This document shows positions 33,532-43,686 of a stretch of 64,000 nt of DNA, piece after piece. Both the position numbers and the translations under genes were made by a program. The stretch's first letter is position 1, and each line of letters starts with the position of its first letter. This DNA is from Thioalkalivibrio sp. XN279 (GTDB taxonomy: Bacteria; Pseudomonadota; Gammaproteobacteria; Steroidobacterales; XN24): assembly GCF_011089885.1 (NCBI RefSeq), contig NZ_JAANBD010000028.1, positions 618,389 through 682,388 on the forward strand, in the 5' to 3' direction. Under the pieces are notes generated by a model, which was given only the letters and a program-made list of their open reading frames with translations, did no database searches and was not told the DNA's origin.

Positions 33532-34284
33532 TCAGGCCCGTGCCACGCGCCGGGCGAATGGCTGCGGTGCCGGGCGGCCCGGGCTGATCCGCACCGTGGT
33601 GGCGTGGATCCATTCCCGGCCCCGGGTGGTGATTTCTTCCGGCGTCAGGCCGTCCGGGTCGATGGCCGGCCCGACGACGACGCGGATGGTGCCGGCCCGT
33701 TTGAGCAGGCTGCGCCGCGGCCAGAAGTCCCCGGCGTTGTGCGCCACCGGCAGGATGGGACACCCGGCGGCCTTGGCTAACGCGGCACCGCTGACGCCGA
33801 AGCGTCGCTCCTGGCCAGGCAGCACGCGCGTGCCTTCCGGGTAGATCACCACGCAGAGCCCTTGTGCCAGGCGCTCCTGGCCCTGGGAGATGACCTGCTT
33901 GACCGCCGTGCGCCCGGCGGCACGGTTGATGGCGATCGGCTTGAGCAGCGCCAGGCCCCAGCCGAAGAACGGCAACCACATGAGCTCTCGCTTCACCACC
34001 CAGGTCTGGGGCGGCAGCACCAGCGCACCGGCCATCGTTTCCCACACCGACTCGTGCTTCCAGTACAGCACGCAGGGTCGCGCCGGCACGTTCTCGAGGC
34101 CTTCGACGACGAAATCCAGGCCACAGAGCTTGCGCAACATCCACAAGTTGACCTGGGCCCAGTTCACCGCAACCCGGTAGTACACGCGGTGGCCGAACGG
34201 GCTGAGCAGCAGGACGCCTGTCGCGTGCACCGGCACGGACAGGAACAGGAAGGCCGTATACAGGAAGGAACGCAGCCAGGTCAT
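33532..34284 (-). CDS. 1-acyl-sn-glycerol-3-phosphate acyltransferase (PlsC family)
   Basis: Transfers an acyl chain to lysophosphatidic acid in phospholipid synthesis, 250 residues. One N-terminal membrane segment (about 5-30) is followed by the acyltransferase motif H77-x4-E82 (WKHESVWET), a variant of HX4D seen in one branch of the family, and YPEGTR at 148-153. It follows glyS by 14 bases on the same strand. Acting on another lysolipid is possible. Confidence 0.87.
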   Translation of the reverse strand: MTWLRSFLYTAFLFLSVPVHATGVLLLSPFGHRVYYRVAVNWAQVNLWMLRKLCGLDFVVEGLENVPARPCVLYWKHESVWETMAGALVLPPQTWVVKRELMWLPFFGWGLALLKPIAINRAAGRTAVKQVISQGQERLAQGLCVVIYPEGTRVLPGQERRFGVSGAALAKAAGCPILPVAHNAGDFWPRRSLLKRAGTIRVVVGPAIDPDGLTPEEITTRGREWIHATTVRISPGRPAPQPFARRVARA

Positions 34285-34298
34285 CGGCCGCTTCCCCG

Positions 34299-36381
34299 TC
34301 AGCCGGCCGGCGCGCCGAGCCGTGAGACGTCGGCGATGTCGGCGAACAGGGCTCTCAGCCGGGCAAGCAGGGCCAGCCGGTTGTCGCGCACCGCAGGATC
34401 CGGGTCCATGACGAGCACCTCGTCGAAGAACCGGTCCACGACTTCGCGCAAGCCGGCCAGTTTCTCCAGCGCTTCGCGGTAGCGTCGCGCCGCCACCAGC
34501 GGGGCAACCTCCCCGGCCAGCGCTTCCACCCGTTCGTGCAGCGCCTTCTCTGCGCCTGCCTGCAAGAGGGCGTCGTCAACCGCTCCCGCAACGGCGCCGT
34601 CCGCCTGGCGCAGGATGTTGGCGATGCGCTTGTTGGCCGCCGCGAGGGCGCCCGCAGCTTCCAGCCGCTGGAATTCGAGGACGGCTGCGAGGCGCTCATG
34701 GAAGTCCACCAGCGACGGTGGCCGCCGCGCCAGCACCGCGGCAAAGGCGTCGTGCGACGCCACCAGGCTGCCGCCGCCCTCGAGGTAATAGCCGCGCAGC
34801 CGTTCGAGCAGGAAGTCCCAGATGTCCCCGGCCAGCGTGTCGTCCGTAGCCACCGGCTGTCCCGCCACCGCGCTCTCGATCAGCGCCGGCAGGTCGAGGT
34901 CCAGCCGGCATTCGACACAGATCCGCAGCACGCCGAGCGCGGCGCGCCGGATCCCGAAAGGATCCTTGTTGCCCGTGGGGCGCTGGCCGATGGCGAAGAT
35001 CCCGGCCATGGTGTCCAGCTTGTCCGCCAGCGCCAGCGCTTGACCGGTGCGGGACTCCGGCAGGCGGTCGCCGGCGAAGCGCGGCAGGTACTGCTCCTCG
35101 AGCGCCGCGGCGAGCTCGGGCTCGAGCCCGTCGGCGAGGGCGTAATAACGCCCCATCACGCCCTGCAGCTCCGGGAACTCACCGACCATGGACGTGACCA
35201 GGTCGCACTTGGCCAGCCGCGCCGCCTCCTCGGCCAGCGCCGTGTCGGCGTTCAGCAGGTCCGCGATACGGCCCGCCAGCGCCGCCGTGCGGCCGCTCTT
35301 GGCGCCGATGCTGCCGAGCCTGGCCTGGAACACCACGCTGTCGAGCATAGCCGTGCGGGCCGCCAGCGGCGCCCGCCGGTCCTGCGCCCAGAAAAAGGCG
35401 GCATCGGCCAGGCGCGGGCGCACCACCCGCTCGTTGCCGGCGCGCACCGCCGCGGGCTGCGGGCTGTCGAGGTTGCTGATGGTGATGAACCGCGGCGCCA
35501 GGCGGCCGTCCGGGTCGCGTACCGGGAAGTAACGCTGGTGGTCCTGCAGCGTCGCGATGAGGACTTCCTCGGGCAGCTCGAGGAAGCGCTCCTCGAACAT
35601 CCCGGTCACTGCCACCGGCCATTCCACCAGCGCGGTGACTTCGTCCAGCAGGGCCGGGTCGAGCACCAGGTGGCCGCCCGTGGCCTGCGCCGCGGTTTCG
35701 GCCTCGACGCGAATGCGCTCGCGTCGCCGGCCGAAACTCGCCACTACGAAGCCTTCTTCCTCCAGGCGTGCGGGGTATTCGCCGGGGTCGGCCAACGCCA
35801 GGGCGTCCTGCGACATGAAACGATGGCCGCGCGTCTCGCGCCCGGCGGTGACGCCGTACATGGCGCAGGGCACGACCTCTGCACCCAGCAGCATCACCAG
35901 CCAGTGCACCGGCCGTACGAACTCGGCCTCGGCCGCGCCCCAACGCATGCGCCGCGGCACGGGCAGCGCGCCCAGCGCGCTTTCAACGAGGCGCGGCAAC
36001 AGCGCCGCCGCGGCCTCGCCCCGCTCCTGCTTGCGGGCATAAACGTAGGCGCCCTTCTCTTCCTCGCGCTCGACCAGCGCCTCGAGTTCGACGCCGGCGC
36101 CGGCGGCAAATTTCTCCGCCGCCTTGGTCCAGGCGCCGTCCACCCGCGCCACGCGCAGCGGCGGCCCGCGCAGCACGACTTCCTGGTCGGCCTGGCGCGT
36201 CTCCAGCCGCTGCACCTTGACCGCGAGCCGGCGCGGCGAGGCGAAGGACTCGACCTGGCCGTGGGCCAGCCGCGCCTCGGCCAGCCGCGCCACCAGGCCG
36301 TCCCGGAAGGCCTGTTCCAGGGCCGGCAGCGCCTTGGGCGGCAGCTCCTCGGTGCCCAGTTCGACGAGAAAATCAGCGTGT

Positions 36382-36389
<8 letters not shown>
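34299..36389 (-). CDS. glyS: Glycyl-tRNA synthetase beta subunit
   Basis: tRNA-binding subunit of the tetrameric glycyl-tRNA synthetase, 696 residues (689 in E. coli). The N-terminus [17 protein letters not shown] and the internal [14 protein letters not shown] and [21 protein letters not shown] blocks are diagnostic. The ATG at 36389 overlaps the glyQ end by 8 bases (ATGACTGA), so the subunits are co-translated. Confidence 0.97.
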
Positions 36390-37314
<925 letters not shown>

Positions 37315-37382
37315 GCCTGTCCCCATGCCGGAAGGGCGCGAAAGTATAACCCACGGGCGAAAGCCGCCGTCGCGGTCTATTC

Positions 37383-37419
37383 TGGTGCAAGGCCGAGGCC
37401 ATTTGCACCGCCGTGGTGC
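37383..37419 (+). promoter_or_regulatory. NtrC enhancer sites upstream of glnA
   Basis: GCAC-N6-GGTGC at 37405-37419 fits the NtrC consensus fully and is centred about 109 bases before the predicted glnA transcription start. A half-site TGGTGCA at 37383-37389 would centre near -140. These positions equal the two NtrC sites of E. coli glnAp2 (-108 and -140). The rest of the 294-base glyQ-glnA gap holds the sigma-54 promoter and the leader. Confidence 0.75.
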
Positions 37420-37494
37420 GGCCTGGCGGCCTTTGCAGTGCCGGCCGGCCCCGCGGGTGCTTGTTTGACAAGGCCCGTGGCGGGCAGGGCGCGC

Positions 37495-37510
37495 TGGCAC
37501 GGTTCCTGCA
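37495..37510 (+). promoter_or_regulatory. sigma-54 promoter of glnA
   Basis: TGGCACGGTTCCTGCA matches the consensus TGGCACG-N4-TTGCA at every fixed position except the first T of the -12 element, with the correct GG-to-GC spacing. Transcription would start near 37521, leaving an 88-base leader before glnA. Confidence 0.85.
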
Positions 37511-37608
37511 TTGCAACATTACGATATTTTTTTCCATCGCCTGTCGAACCCCGGCATCCAGTCCGGGGAGGCGGGCTCCTTAGCATCCAGACTCGGAGGA
37601 ATGACCCG

Positions 37609-39018
37609 ATGAAAGCCAAAGACGTGCTCGAGCTCATGCGTGAAAAGGAGGCCGCCTTCGTCGATCTCCGCTTCACCGACACCAAGGGCAAGGAGCAGCA
37701 TGTGACCCTGCCGGCGAGCAAGGTCGACGAAGACCTGTTCGAGGAAGGCAAGATGTTCGACGGCTCGTCCATCTCCGGATGGAAGAGCATCAACGAGTCG
37801 GACATGATCCTCATGCCTGACCCGGCCACCGCCGTGATCGATCCCTTCTCGGAAGACACCACCATCAACATCACCTGCGACGTGGTCGAGCCTTCGACCA
37901 TGCAGGGCTACGAGCGCGATCCCCGCTCCCTGGCGCACCGCGCCGAGGCCTATCTCAAGTCCACCGGCGTCGCTGACGTGGCCTACTTCGGGCCGGAGAA
38001 CGAGTTCTTCGTATTCGACGACGTGCGCTGGAGCTCGGAGATGAAGGGCGTCTCCTACCAGATCGACTCCTCGGAAGCCGGCTGGAACTCGGAGAAGATC
38101 TACCCCGACGGCAACTTCGGCCATCGCCCCACGGTCAAGGGCGGCTATTTCCCCGTGCCGCCGGTCGACTCGCTGCATGACATCCGCTCGGCCATGTGCA
38201 TGGTGCTGGGCGACATGGGGCTCGACCCCGAAGTGCACCACCACGAGGTCGCGACCGCCGGCCAGTGCGAGATCGGCGTGGCTTTCGGCTCGCTGGTGAA
38301 GAAGGCCGACGAGGTGCAGAAGCTGAAGTACGTGGTGTGGAACGTGGCCCAGGGCTACGGCAAGACCGCCACCTTCATGCCCAAGCCGCTGGTCGGCGAC
38401 AACGGCAGCGGCATGCACGTGCACCAGTCGCTGGCGAAGGACGGCAAGAACCTGTTCACGGGCGAGGAGTACGGCGGCCTGTCCGAGACCGCGCTGTACT
38501 ACATCGGCGGCATCATCAAGCACGCCCGCGCGCTGAACGCGTTCACCAACCCGTCCACCAACAGCTACAAGCGCCTGGTGCCGGGTTTCGAGGCGCCGGT
38601 GAAGCTGGCTTACTCGGCCCGCAACCGCTCGGCTTCCATCCGCATCCCCTACATTCCGAACCCGAAGGGGCGCCGCATCGAGGTGCGTTTCCCGGACTCG
38701 ACCGCGAACCCCTACTTCGCTTTCGCCGCCATGATGATGGCGGGCCTGGACGGCATCATGAACCGGATCCACCCGGGCGACCCGATGGACAAGGATCTCT
38801 ACGACCTGCCGGCCGAGGAGTCGAAGAGCATCCCCGAGGTGTGCTACTCCCTGGAGTCGGCCCTCGAGGCGCTGGACGCCGACCGCGCCTTCCTCACGGC
38901 CGGCGGCGTGTTCACGGACGACCTGATCGACGCCTACATCGGCCTGAAGATGGCAGATGTGCAGCGCCTGCGCATGACCACGCACCCGGTCGAGTTCGAC
39001 ATGTATTACAGCGTCTGA
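37609..39018 (+). CDS. glnA: Glutamine synthetase type I
   Basis: Makes glutamine from glutamate, ammonia and ATP as a dodecamer; 469 residues, as in E. coli. Active-site blocks include [38 protein letters not shown] and the [12 protein letters not shown] loop. The tyrosine of [11 protein letters not shown] is the adenylylation site, so control by GlnE is expected. The start ATG is 8 bases after GGAGGA. Regulated by NtrC/sigma-54, judging from the upstream sites; ntrB and ntrC lie downstream. Confidence 0.98.
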   Translation: MKAKDVLELMREKEAAFVDLRFTDTKGKEQHVTLPASKVDEDLFEEGKMFDGSSISGWKSINESDMILMPDPATAVIDPFSEDTTINITCDVVEPSTMQGYERDPRSLAHRAEAYLKSTGVADVAYFGPENEFFVFDDVRWSSEMKGVSYQIDSSEAGWNSEKIYPDGNFGHRPTVKGGYFPVPPVDSLHDIRSAMCMVLGDMGLDPEVHHHEVATAGQCEIGVAFGSLVKKADEVQKLKYVVWNVAQGYGKTATFMPKPLVGDNGSGMHVHQSLAKDGKNLFTGEEYGGLSETALYYIGGIIKHARALNAFTNPSTNSYKRLVPGFEAPVKLAYSARNRSASIRIPYIPNPKGRRIEVRFPDSTANPYFAFAAMMMAGLDGIMNRIHPGDPMDKDLYDLPAEESKSIPEVCYSLESALEALDADRAFLTAGGVFTDDLIDAYIGLKMADVQRLRMTTHPVEFDMYYSV

Positions 39019-39039
39019 CGAGTCTGGAGGACGCGTTTC

Positions 39040-39073
39040 GGGCGGCGAAGGCAACTTCGCCGCCCGCTTTTTT
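39040..39073 (+). terminator. Intrinsic terminator of glnA
   Basis: A perfect 11-base stem (GGGCGGCGAAG / CTTCGCCGCCC) with a four-base loop is followed two bases later by six T residues. It lies 21 bases after the glnA stop and separates glnA from the DUF4124-ntrBC genes. Confidence 0.93.
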
Positions 39074-39132
39074 GCCAGCCCGGCAGTCGCCCGACTATGC
39101 TAGGCCAACGACACGGTGCGGGAGATGCCTTG

Positions 39133-39669
39133 ATGCGCTGGATCCTGGTGGCCTTGCTGATGAGCTGCGCGCTTGTTGCCCAAGCGGAAGAGGTATGGCG
39201 CTGGGTGGACGAGAACGGGGTGGTGCACTTCTCCGACCGGCCGCGTCCCGGCGCGGAACGGGTGGAGCTCAATCGCCCGCAGACCTACACCCCGCCCCCC
39301 TTGCCGGCACGGCAGGAGACCGCATCGCCTGCGCCCTCCGAGCCCGACGCGGCGCCGGCATACACCGGGGTGCGCGTGGTTTCGCCCGCGGCGGGCGAGA
39401 CATTGTGGAACATCGCCGGTGAGCTCACGGTCCAGGTCGAGGTGCAGCCGGGCCTGGCGCCCGGGCACCAGTTGCGCGTGTCGCTCGATGGCCAGCGCGT
39501 GGAAACACCGCCGGGCGCCACCCAGTTCACGGTGAGCCCGGTGTTCCGGGGCGAGCACCGCCTCAGCGTTGCGGTCGTGGACGAGAACGGTCGCGAGCTC
39601 GTGTCCAGCGAGCCCGTGACCTTCTATGTCCATCAGGCGTCGCTGCAGAATCCCAACCGGCCGCGCTGA
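39133..39669 (+). CDS. DUF4124 exported protein
   Basis: Periplasmic protein of unknown function, 178 residues. A signal peptide (about residues 1-19, ending VAQA) is followed at once by the DUF4124 core VWRWVDENGVVHFSDRP, a proline-rich linker, and a beta-rich C-terminal domain (VRVVSPAAGETLWNIAGELTVQVEV) resembling an immunoglobulin-like fold. The ATG at 39133 is 7 bases after GGGAGA. It lies between glnA and ntrB, a position also seen for such genes in other Gammaproteobacteria. Confidence 0.85.
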   Translation: MRWILVALLMSCALVAQAEEVWRWVDENGVVHFSDRPRPGAERVELNRPQTYTPPPLPARQETASPAPSEPDAAPAYTGVRVVSPAAGETLWNIAGELTVQVEVQPGLAPGHQLRVSLDGQRVETPPGATQFTVSPVFRGEHRLSVAVVDENGRELVSSEPVTFYVHQASLQNPNRPR

Positions 39670-39679
39670 AGTCCCGGCG

Positions 39680-40780
39680 GTGGCGGCTGAAATTCCTCCG
39701 GGCCGCCCGCCGGCGGAGCACCTAGAGAACCTGAGCACGGGCATCATCGTTCTCGACGAGGACCTGGGCGTCCGTTATGCGAATCCCGCCGCGGAGCAGC
39801 TGCTCGGCGTCAGCCGCCAGCAGCTCAGTGGGCGGCCCCTGCCGCAGGCGGCCCCGGGGCTCGGCGTCCTGCTGCCGTTGCTCGAGCGCGTGCGCGACAC
39901 GGGCCGCGCGGTGTCGCGCCGCGAGCTGGTGTTCGCCATGGCGCCCGGCCAGGAGGAGGGAGGCCTGGCGCTGGATTGCGCGCTGAGCGCGGCCGAGGAC
40001 GGCGCCGGGCGGCGCGTGCTGCTGCTGGAGCTCGCCGATGCCCGCTGGCGCTTGCGCGTCGATCGTGAGAAGGCGCTGCTGGCGCAGCTCGAGGCGAGTC
40101 GCAGCATGGTGCGCCAGCTGGCCCACGAGCTGCGGAATCCCCTCGGCGGCATCCGCGGCGCGGCGCAGCTGCTGGAGCGCCAGCTCGACTCGCCGGCGCA
40201 GAAAGACTACACGGCGCTGATCATGCGCGAGGCGGACCGGCTTGCCGACTTGACCGCGGCGCTGCTCGGGCCGGCGCGCGCCCCACGCATGGTCGCCTGT
40301 AACATCCACGAGCTGCTGGAACACGTGCGCGCACTGGTCGTGGCGGAAGGCGTGGCCGGGGTGGAGATCGAGCGGGATTACGATCCCAGCCTGCCGATGC
40401 TGCGCCTGGATGCCGACATGGTGGTGCAGGCGATGCTCAACCTGGCGCGCAACGCGCTCAACGCCGTGGGCGACCACGGCCGTATCGTGTTCCGCACTCG
40501 CGTGCTGTCCGCGGACGCCCTGCCCCGCGCCAACGGGCGCCTGGTGGCCTGCATCGAGATCGAGGACGACGGCCCGGGCGTGCCCGAGGCCCTGCGCGAG
40601 ACGCTGTTCTACCCGCTGGTCACGGGGCGGCCCGGCGGCAGCGGGCTCGGCCTCGCCGTCGCCCAGGAACTGGTGAGTCGCCACGACGGCCTGATCGAGT
40701 ATTCCAGCCGCGCCGGGCGCACGGTGTTCAGGATGCTGTTCCCGATCGGGGATGAAGAAAAGGAGGAGGACGCCAGGTGA
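39680..40780 (+). CDS. glnL: Nitrogen-regulation sensor histidine kinase NtrB (GlnL)
   Basis: Cytosolic kinase/phosphatase that phosphorylates NtrC under nitrogen limitation, controlled by PII. It has 366 residues: PAS domain (STGIIVLDEDLGVRYANPAAEQLLG), phospho-acceptor His149 in HELRNPLGGI, and an ATPase domain with NLARNALNAV, DDGPGVP and GGSGLGLAVA. No ATG was found at the 5' end; the GTG at 39680, 10 bases past the previous stop, is the best start. Its stop overlaps ntrC (GTGA). Confidence 0.94.
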   Translation: MAAEIPPGRPPAEHLENLSTGIIVLDEDLGVRYANPAAEQLLGVSRQQLSGRPLPQAAPGLGVLLPLLERVRDTGRAVSRRELVFAMAPGQEEGGLALDCALSAAEDGAGRRVLLLELADARWRLRVDREKALLAQLEASRSMVRQLAHELRNPLGGIRGAAQLLERQLDSPAQKDYTALIMREADRLADLTAALLGPARAPRMVACNIHELLEHVRALVVAEGVAGVEIERDYDPSLPMLRLDADMVVQAMLNLARNALNAVGDHGRIVFRTRVLSADALPRANGRLVACIEIEDDGPGVPEALRETLFYPLVTGRPGGSGLGLAVAQELVSRHDGLIEYSSRAGRTVFRMLFPIGDEEKEEDAR

Positions 40781-42174
40781 ACCAGGAGCCGGTCGAGGTA
40801 TGGATCGTCGATGACGACGCGGGCATCCGCTGGGTCCTGGAACGCGCCATGGAACAGGCCGGGATGGCCTGCCGCGGCTTCGACAGCGCGCCCCCCGCGC
40901 TGGAGGCGCTCGAAAACGGCCGCCCGCGGGTGCTGGTGACCGACATCCGCATGCCCGGACCGGACGGACTGGACCTGCTGGCGCGACTGCAGGCGGAATG
41001 GCCGGAGCTGCCGGTGATCGTCATCACCGCGCATTCCGACCTCGACAGCGCGGTGGCGGCCTACCAGGGCGGCGCCTTCGAGTACTTGCCCAAGCCTTTC
41101 GACATCGACCAGGCGGTGGAACTGGTGCGGCGCGCCGCGGCCGACCGCGGCGGCGCCGGGGAGACGGGCCCGGCGCCGACGTTGCCCAGCCTGATCGGCC
41201 AGGCGCCCGCGATGCAGGACGTGTTCCGCGCCATCGGCCGCCTGTCGGGTTCGAGCATGACGGTGTTGATCACCGGTGAGTCCGGCACCGGCAAGGAACT
41301 GGTGGCGCGGGCGCTGCACCAGCACAGTCCGCGCGCCGCACGCTCGTTCGTCGCCCTGAACACGGCGGCGATCCCGGCCGAGCTGCTGGAATCGGAGCTG
41401 TTCGGCCACGAGAAAGGCGCCTTCACCGGCGCCGAGAGCCGGCGCACGGGACGCTTCGAGCAGGCCGACGGCGGCACCCTGTTCCTGGACGAGATCGGGG
41501 ACATGTCCGCGGCGCTGCAGACCCGCCTGTTGCGGGTGCTGGCGGAGGGCGAGTTCTACCGCGTCGGCGGCCAGGTGCCGGTGCGCGTGGATGTGCGCGT
41601 CATCGCCGCCACCAACCAGGACCTGGCGCGCGGCGTGAAAGAGGGCCGTTTCCGCGAGGACCTGTACCACCGCCTCAACGTGATGCGCATCCGCATCCCG
41701 CCGCTGCGGGAGCGCCAGGAGGACGTGCCGCTGTTGCTGGAGCACTACCTGCGCAAGGCGGCTGACGAGCTGGCGGTGACGCCGAAGACGCTGGCGCCCG
41801 AGGTGCTGGAACGGCTCGCGGCGTTCGACTGGCCGGGCAACGTGCGCCAGCTGGTCAACATCTGCCGCCGCCTCACCGTGGTTGCGCCGGGCCGGGAGAT
41901 CCGGCTGTCGGACCTGCCGCCCGAGCTGGGTGCCGCCAGCGCGGGCGAGTCTGCCCTGAGCTGGCAGGAAGCGCTGGCCAGCTGGGCGGCGCAACGGCTG
42001 GACGCGGATGGCGGCCCGCTGCTGGCGGCCGCGTTGCCGGAGTTCGAGCGCGCGCTGATCCGCGTGGCCATGGCGCGCTCCGGCGGTCATCGGCAGGAGG
42101 CTGCGCGCCTCCTCGGATGGGGACGCAACACGCTGGCGCGCAAGATCCGCGAGCTCGGCCTCGACGACCTCTAG
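40777..42174 (+). CDS. glnG: Nitrogen-regulation response regulator NtrC (GlnG)
   Basis: Sigma-54-dependent activator, 465 residues. The receiver domain has phospho-acceptor Asp56 (VTDIRMPGPDG). The AAA+ domain has GESGTGKE (167-174) and the sigma-54-contacting GAFTGA loop (214-219). The C-terminal Fis-type helix-turn-helix is RQEAARLLGWGRNTLARKIREL. Translation from GTG 40777 is coupled to ntrB and preceded by AGGAGGA. Its likely target in this window is glnA. Confidence 0.96.
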   Translation: MNQEPVEVWIVDDDAGIRWVLERAMEQAGMACRGFDSAPPALEALENGRPRVLVTDIRMPGPDGLDLLARLQAEWPELPVIVITAHSDLDSAVAAYQGGAFEYLPKPFDIDQAVELVRRAAADRGGAGETGPAPTLPSLIGQAPAMQDVFRAIGRLSGSSMTVLITGESGTGKELVARALHQHSPRAARSFVALNTAAIPAELLESELFGHEKGAFTGAESRRTGRFEQADGGTLFLDEIGDMSAALQTRLLRVLAEGEFYRVGGQVPVRVDVRVIAATNQDLARGVKEGRFREDLYHRLNVMRIRIPPLRERQEDVPLLLEHYLRKAADELAVTPKTLAPEVLERLAAFDWPGNVRQLVNICRRLTVVAPGREIRLSDLPPELGAASAGESALSWQEALASWAAQRLDADGGPLLAAALPEFERALIRVAMARSGGHRQEAARLLGWGRNTLARKIRELGLDDL

Positions 42175-42180
42175 CGCCGC

Positions 42181-43155
42181 TCAGGCCCGCGCGGCCGCGG
42201 GAGCGCGCGCGTCGGGCAGTTCCAGGGTGCCGACCAGGTTGGCGACCGAGGCGAAACCATGCCGCTGCAGGTAGTCGCGGATGCCGTCGTTGATCTTGCG
42301 GCACACCAGTGGGTCGTAGAACAGCGCGGTGCCGATGCCCACGGCGGTGGCGCCGGCGATGATGAACTCGAGCGCGTCGCGCGCCGTGACGATGCCGCCC
42401 TGGCCGATGATCGGGACGCCGTGACGCCGCGCGACCTGGTGCACCTGGTGCACCTTGAGCAGCGCGATGGGCTTGATGGCCGGGCCGGACAGGCCGCCCT
42501 GCACGTTGCCGATCACCGGTGCGCGCTTCTCCGCATCGATGGCCATGCCCATGACCGTGTTGATCACTGCGAAAGCGTCGGTCCCGGCCTCGATGCAGCG
42601 ACGGGCGTTTTCCTGGATGTCGGTCTGGTTGGGCGAAAGCTTGGTGATGAGGGGCTTCGAGGTGGCGCGCCGGCAAGCCTCGACCACCTTGGCGGACATG
42701 TCCGGGTAATTGCCGAAGGCAACGCCGCCCTCCTTCACGTTGGGACAGGAAATGTTGATCTCGATGGCGTCGATGGGCGAGTCGTCGAACAGCCGCGTGA
42801 CCTCGATGTACTCCTCGACGGTTGAGCCGCTGACGTTGGCGATGAAGCGGGTCTCGGAAAAATCCAGCGTGGGCAGGATGTCGCGCACCACCCGCTGGGC
42901 GCCCGGATTCTGCAGGCCGATGGCGTTGAGCATGCCCTGCGGCGTCTCGTAGACGCGGTGCGGCGGGTTGCCCAGCCGCGCCGAACCCGTCGTGCCCTTG
43001 AGCACGATGGCCCCGGCGTCGGCGTTGGAGAAGCCCGCGACCCGCGTGTACTCTTCGCCGAACCCGACGCAGCCTGAGAGCAGCACGATGGGCGAAGCGA
43101 AATCCAGCCCGCAAAAATCCAGCGCCAGCGAATCCGTCTGCGTCGTTGCCGTCAT
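42181..43155 (-). CDS. Dihydroorotate dehydrogenase, class 1-like
   Basis: FMN barrel enzyme of the PyrD class 1 family, 324 residues. The catalytic base is Cys137 in INISCPNVKEGG, as in class 1 enzymes (class 2 uses Ser), and the FMN-phosphate site is IGQGGIVTARDALEFIIAGATAVGIGTAL. It is most like class 1B catalytic subunits, which need a PyrK partner, but no pyrK is nearby. GGGAG precedes the ATG. Divergent from trmL; it overlaps nothing but nearly abuts ntrC. Confidence 0.82.
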   Translation of the reverse strand: MTATTQTDSLALDFCGLDFASPIVLLSGCVGFGEEYTRVAGFSNADAGAIVLKGTTGSARLGNPPHRVYETPQGMLNAIGLQNPGAQRVVRDILPTLDFSETRFIANVSGSTVEEYIEVTRLFDDSPIDAIEINISCPNVKEGGVAFGNYPDMSAKVVEACRRATSKPLITKLSPNQTDIQENARRCIEAGTDAFAVINTVMGMAIDAEKRAPVIGNVQGGLSGPAIKPIALLKVHQVHQVARRHGVPIIGQGGIVTARDALEFIIAGATAVGIGTALFYDPLVCRKINDGIRDYLQRHGFASVANLVGTLELPDARAPAAARA

Positions 43156-43175
43156 GCCTGCTCCCGTCAGCTGAT

Positions 43176-43643
43176 ATGTTCCACGTGATCCTGTGGCAGC
43201 CCGAGATCCCGCCGAACACGGGCAATATCATACGCCTGTGCGCCAACACCGGCGCCACGCTGTCGCTGGTCCGGCCGCTGGGCTTCGAGCTGGACGAGCC
43301 GCGGCTGCGCCGCGCCGGGCTGGATTACCACGAGTTTGCCGCGCTGCAGGACTACCCCGACCTCGAGACCTGCCTGGAGGCGCTGGGCCAGCCCCGCACC
43401 TGGGCGTTTTCGGCGCGTGCCAGCCGCCGCATCGACGGCGCCGCGTTCCTCCCGGGTGATGCACTGCTGTTCGGGCCTGAGACGCGGGGGCTGTCCGCGG
43501 ACGTGCTGGAGCGGTTCCCCGCCGAACAGCGGGTAAGACTGCCGATGCAGCCCGGCAACCGCAGCCTGAACCTGTCGAACGCGGTGGCGGTGGCGGTCTA
43601 CGAGGCGTGGCGGCAGCACGGCTTTGCCGGGGCCGTCCCCTGA
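43176..43643 (+). CDS. trmL: tRNA (cytidine/uridine-34 2'-O)-methyltransferase TrmL
   Basis: SPOUT methyltransferase acting on the wobble base of leucine tRNAs, 155 residues (157 in E. coli). Signatures: PEIPPNTGNIIRLCANTGATL, LLFGPETRGL, and the SAM knot MQPGNRSLNLSNAVAVAVYEAWRQ. The ATG at 43176 begins MFHVILWQPEIPPNTG; upstream in-frame codons overlap the divergent pyrD start and are rejected. Confidence 0.95.
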   Translation: MFHVILWQPEIPPNTGNIIRLCANTGATLSLVRPLGFELDEPRLRRAGLDYHEFAALQDYPDLETCLEALGQPRTWAFSARASRRIDGAAFLPGDALLFGPETRGLSADVLERFPAEQRVRLPMQPGNRSLNLSNAVAVAVYEAWRQHGFAGAVP

Positions 43644-43655
43644 CCTGCGGCCGGA

Positions 43656-43679
43656 ACCGGGCACGGGACCGGGCACGGG
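43656..43679. repeat. Tandem 12-bp repeat between trmL and gpsA
   Basis: Two perfect head-to-tail copies of ACCGGGCACGGG, plus the start of a third (ACCCGG), lie in the 43-base gap between convergent genes. No coding or regulatory meaning is evident; it may help form a GC-rich terminator structure. Confidence 0.6.
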
Positions 43680-43686
43680 ACCCGGC

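Noticed and set aside
37601-37612. Four-codon open frame (ATG ACC CGA TGA) directly before glnA
   Set aside because: It begins right at the GGAGGA and overlaps the glnA ATG; the Shine-Dalgarno spacing fits glnA far better. No sign that it is translated.
43177-43192. parS-like sequence TGTTCCACGTGATCCT at the trmL start
   Set aside because: Only the left half fits the parS consensus; the right arm does not pair. It encodes the conserved TrmL N-terminus MFHVI, which explains it.
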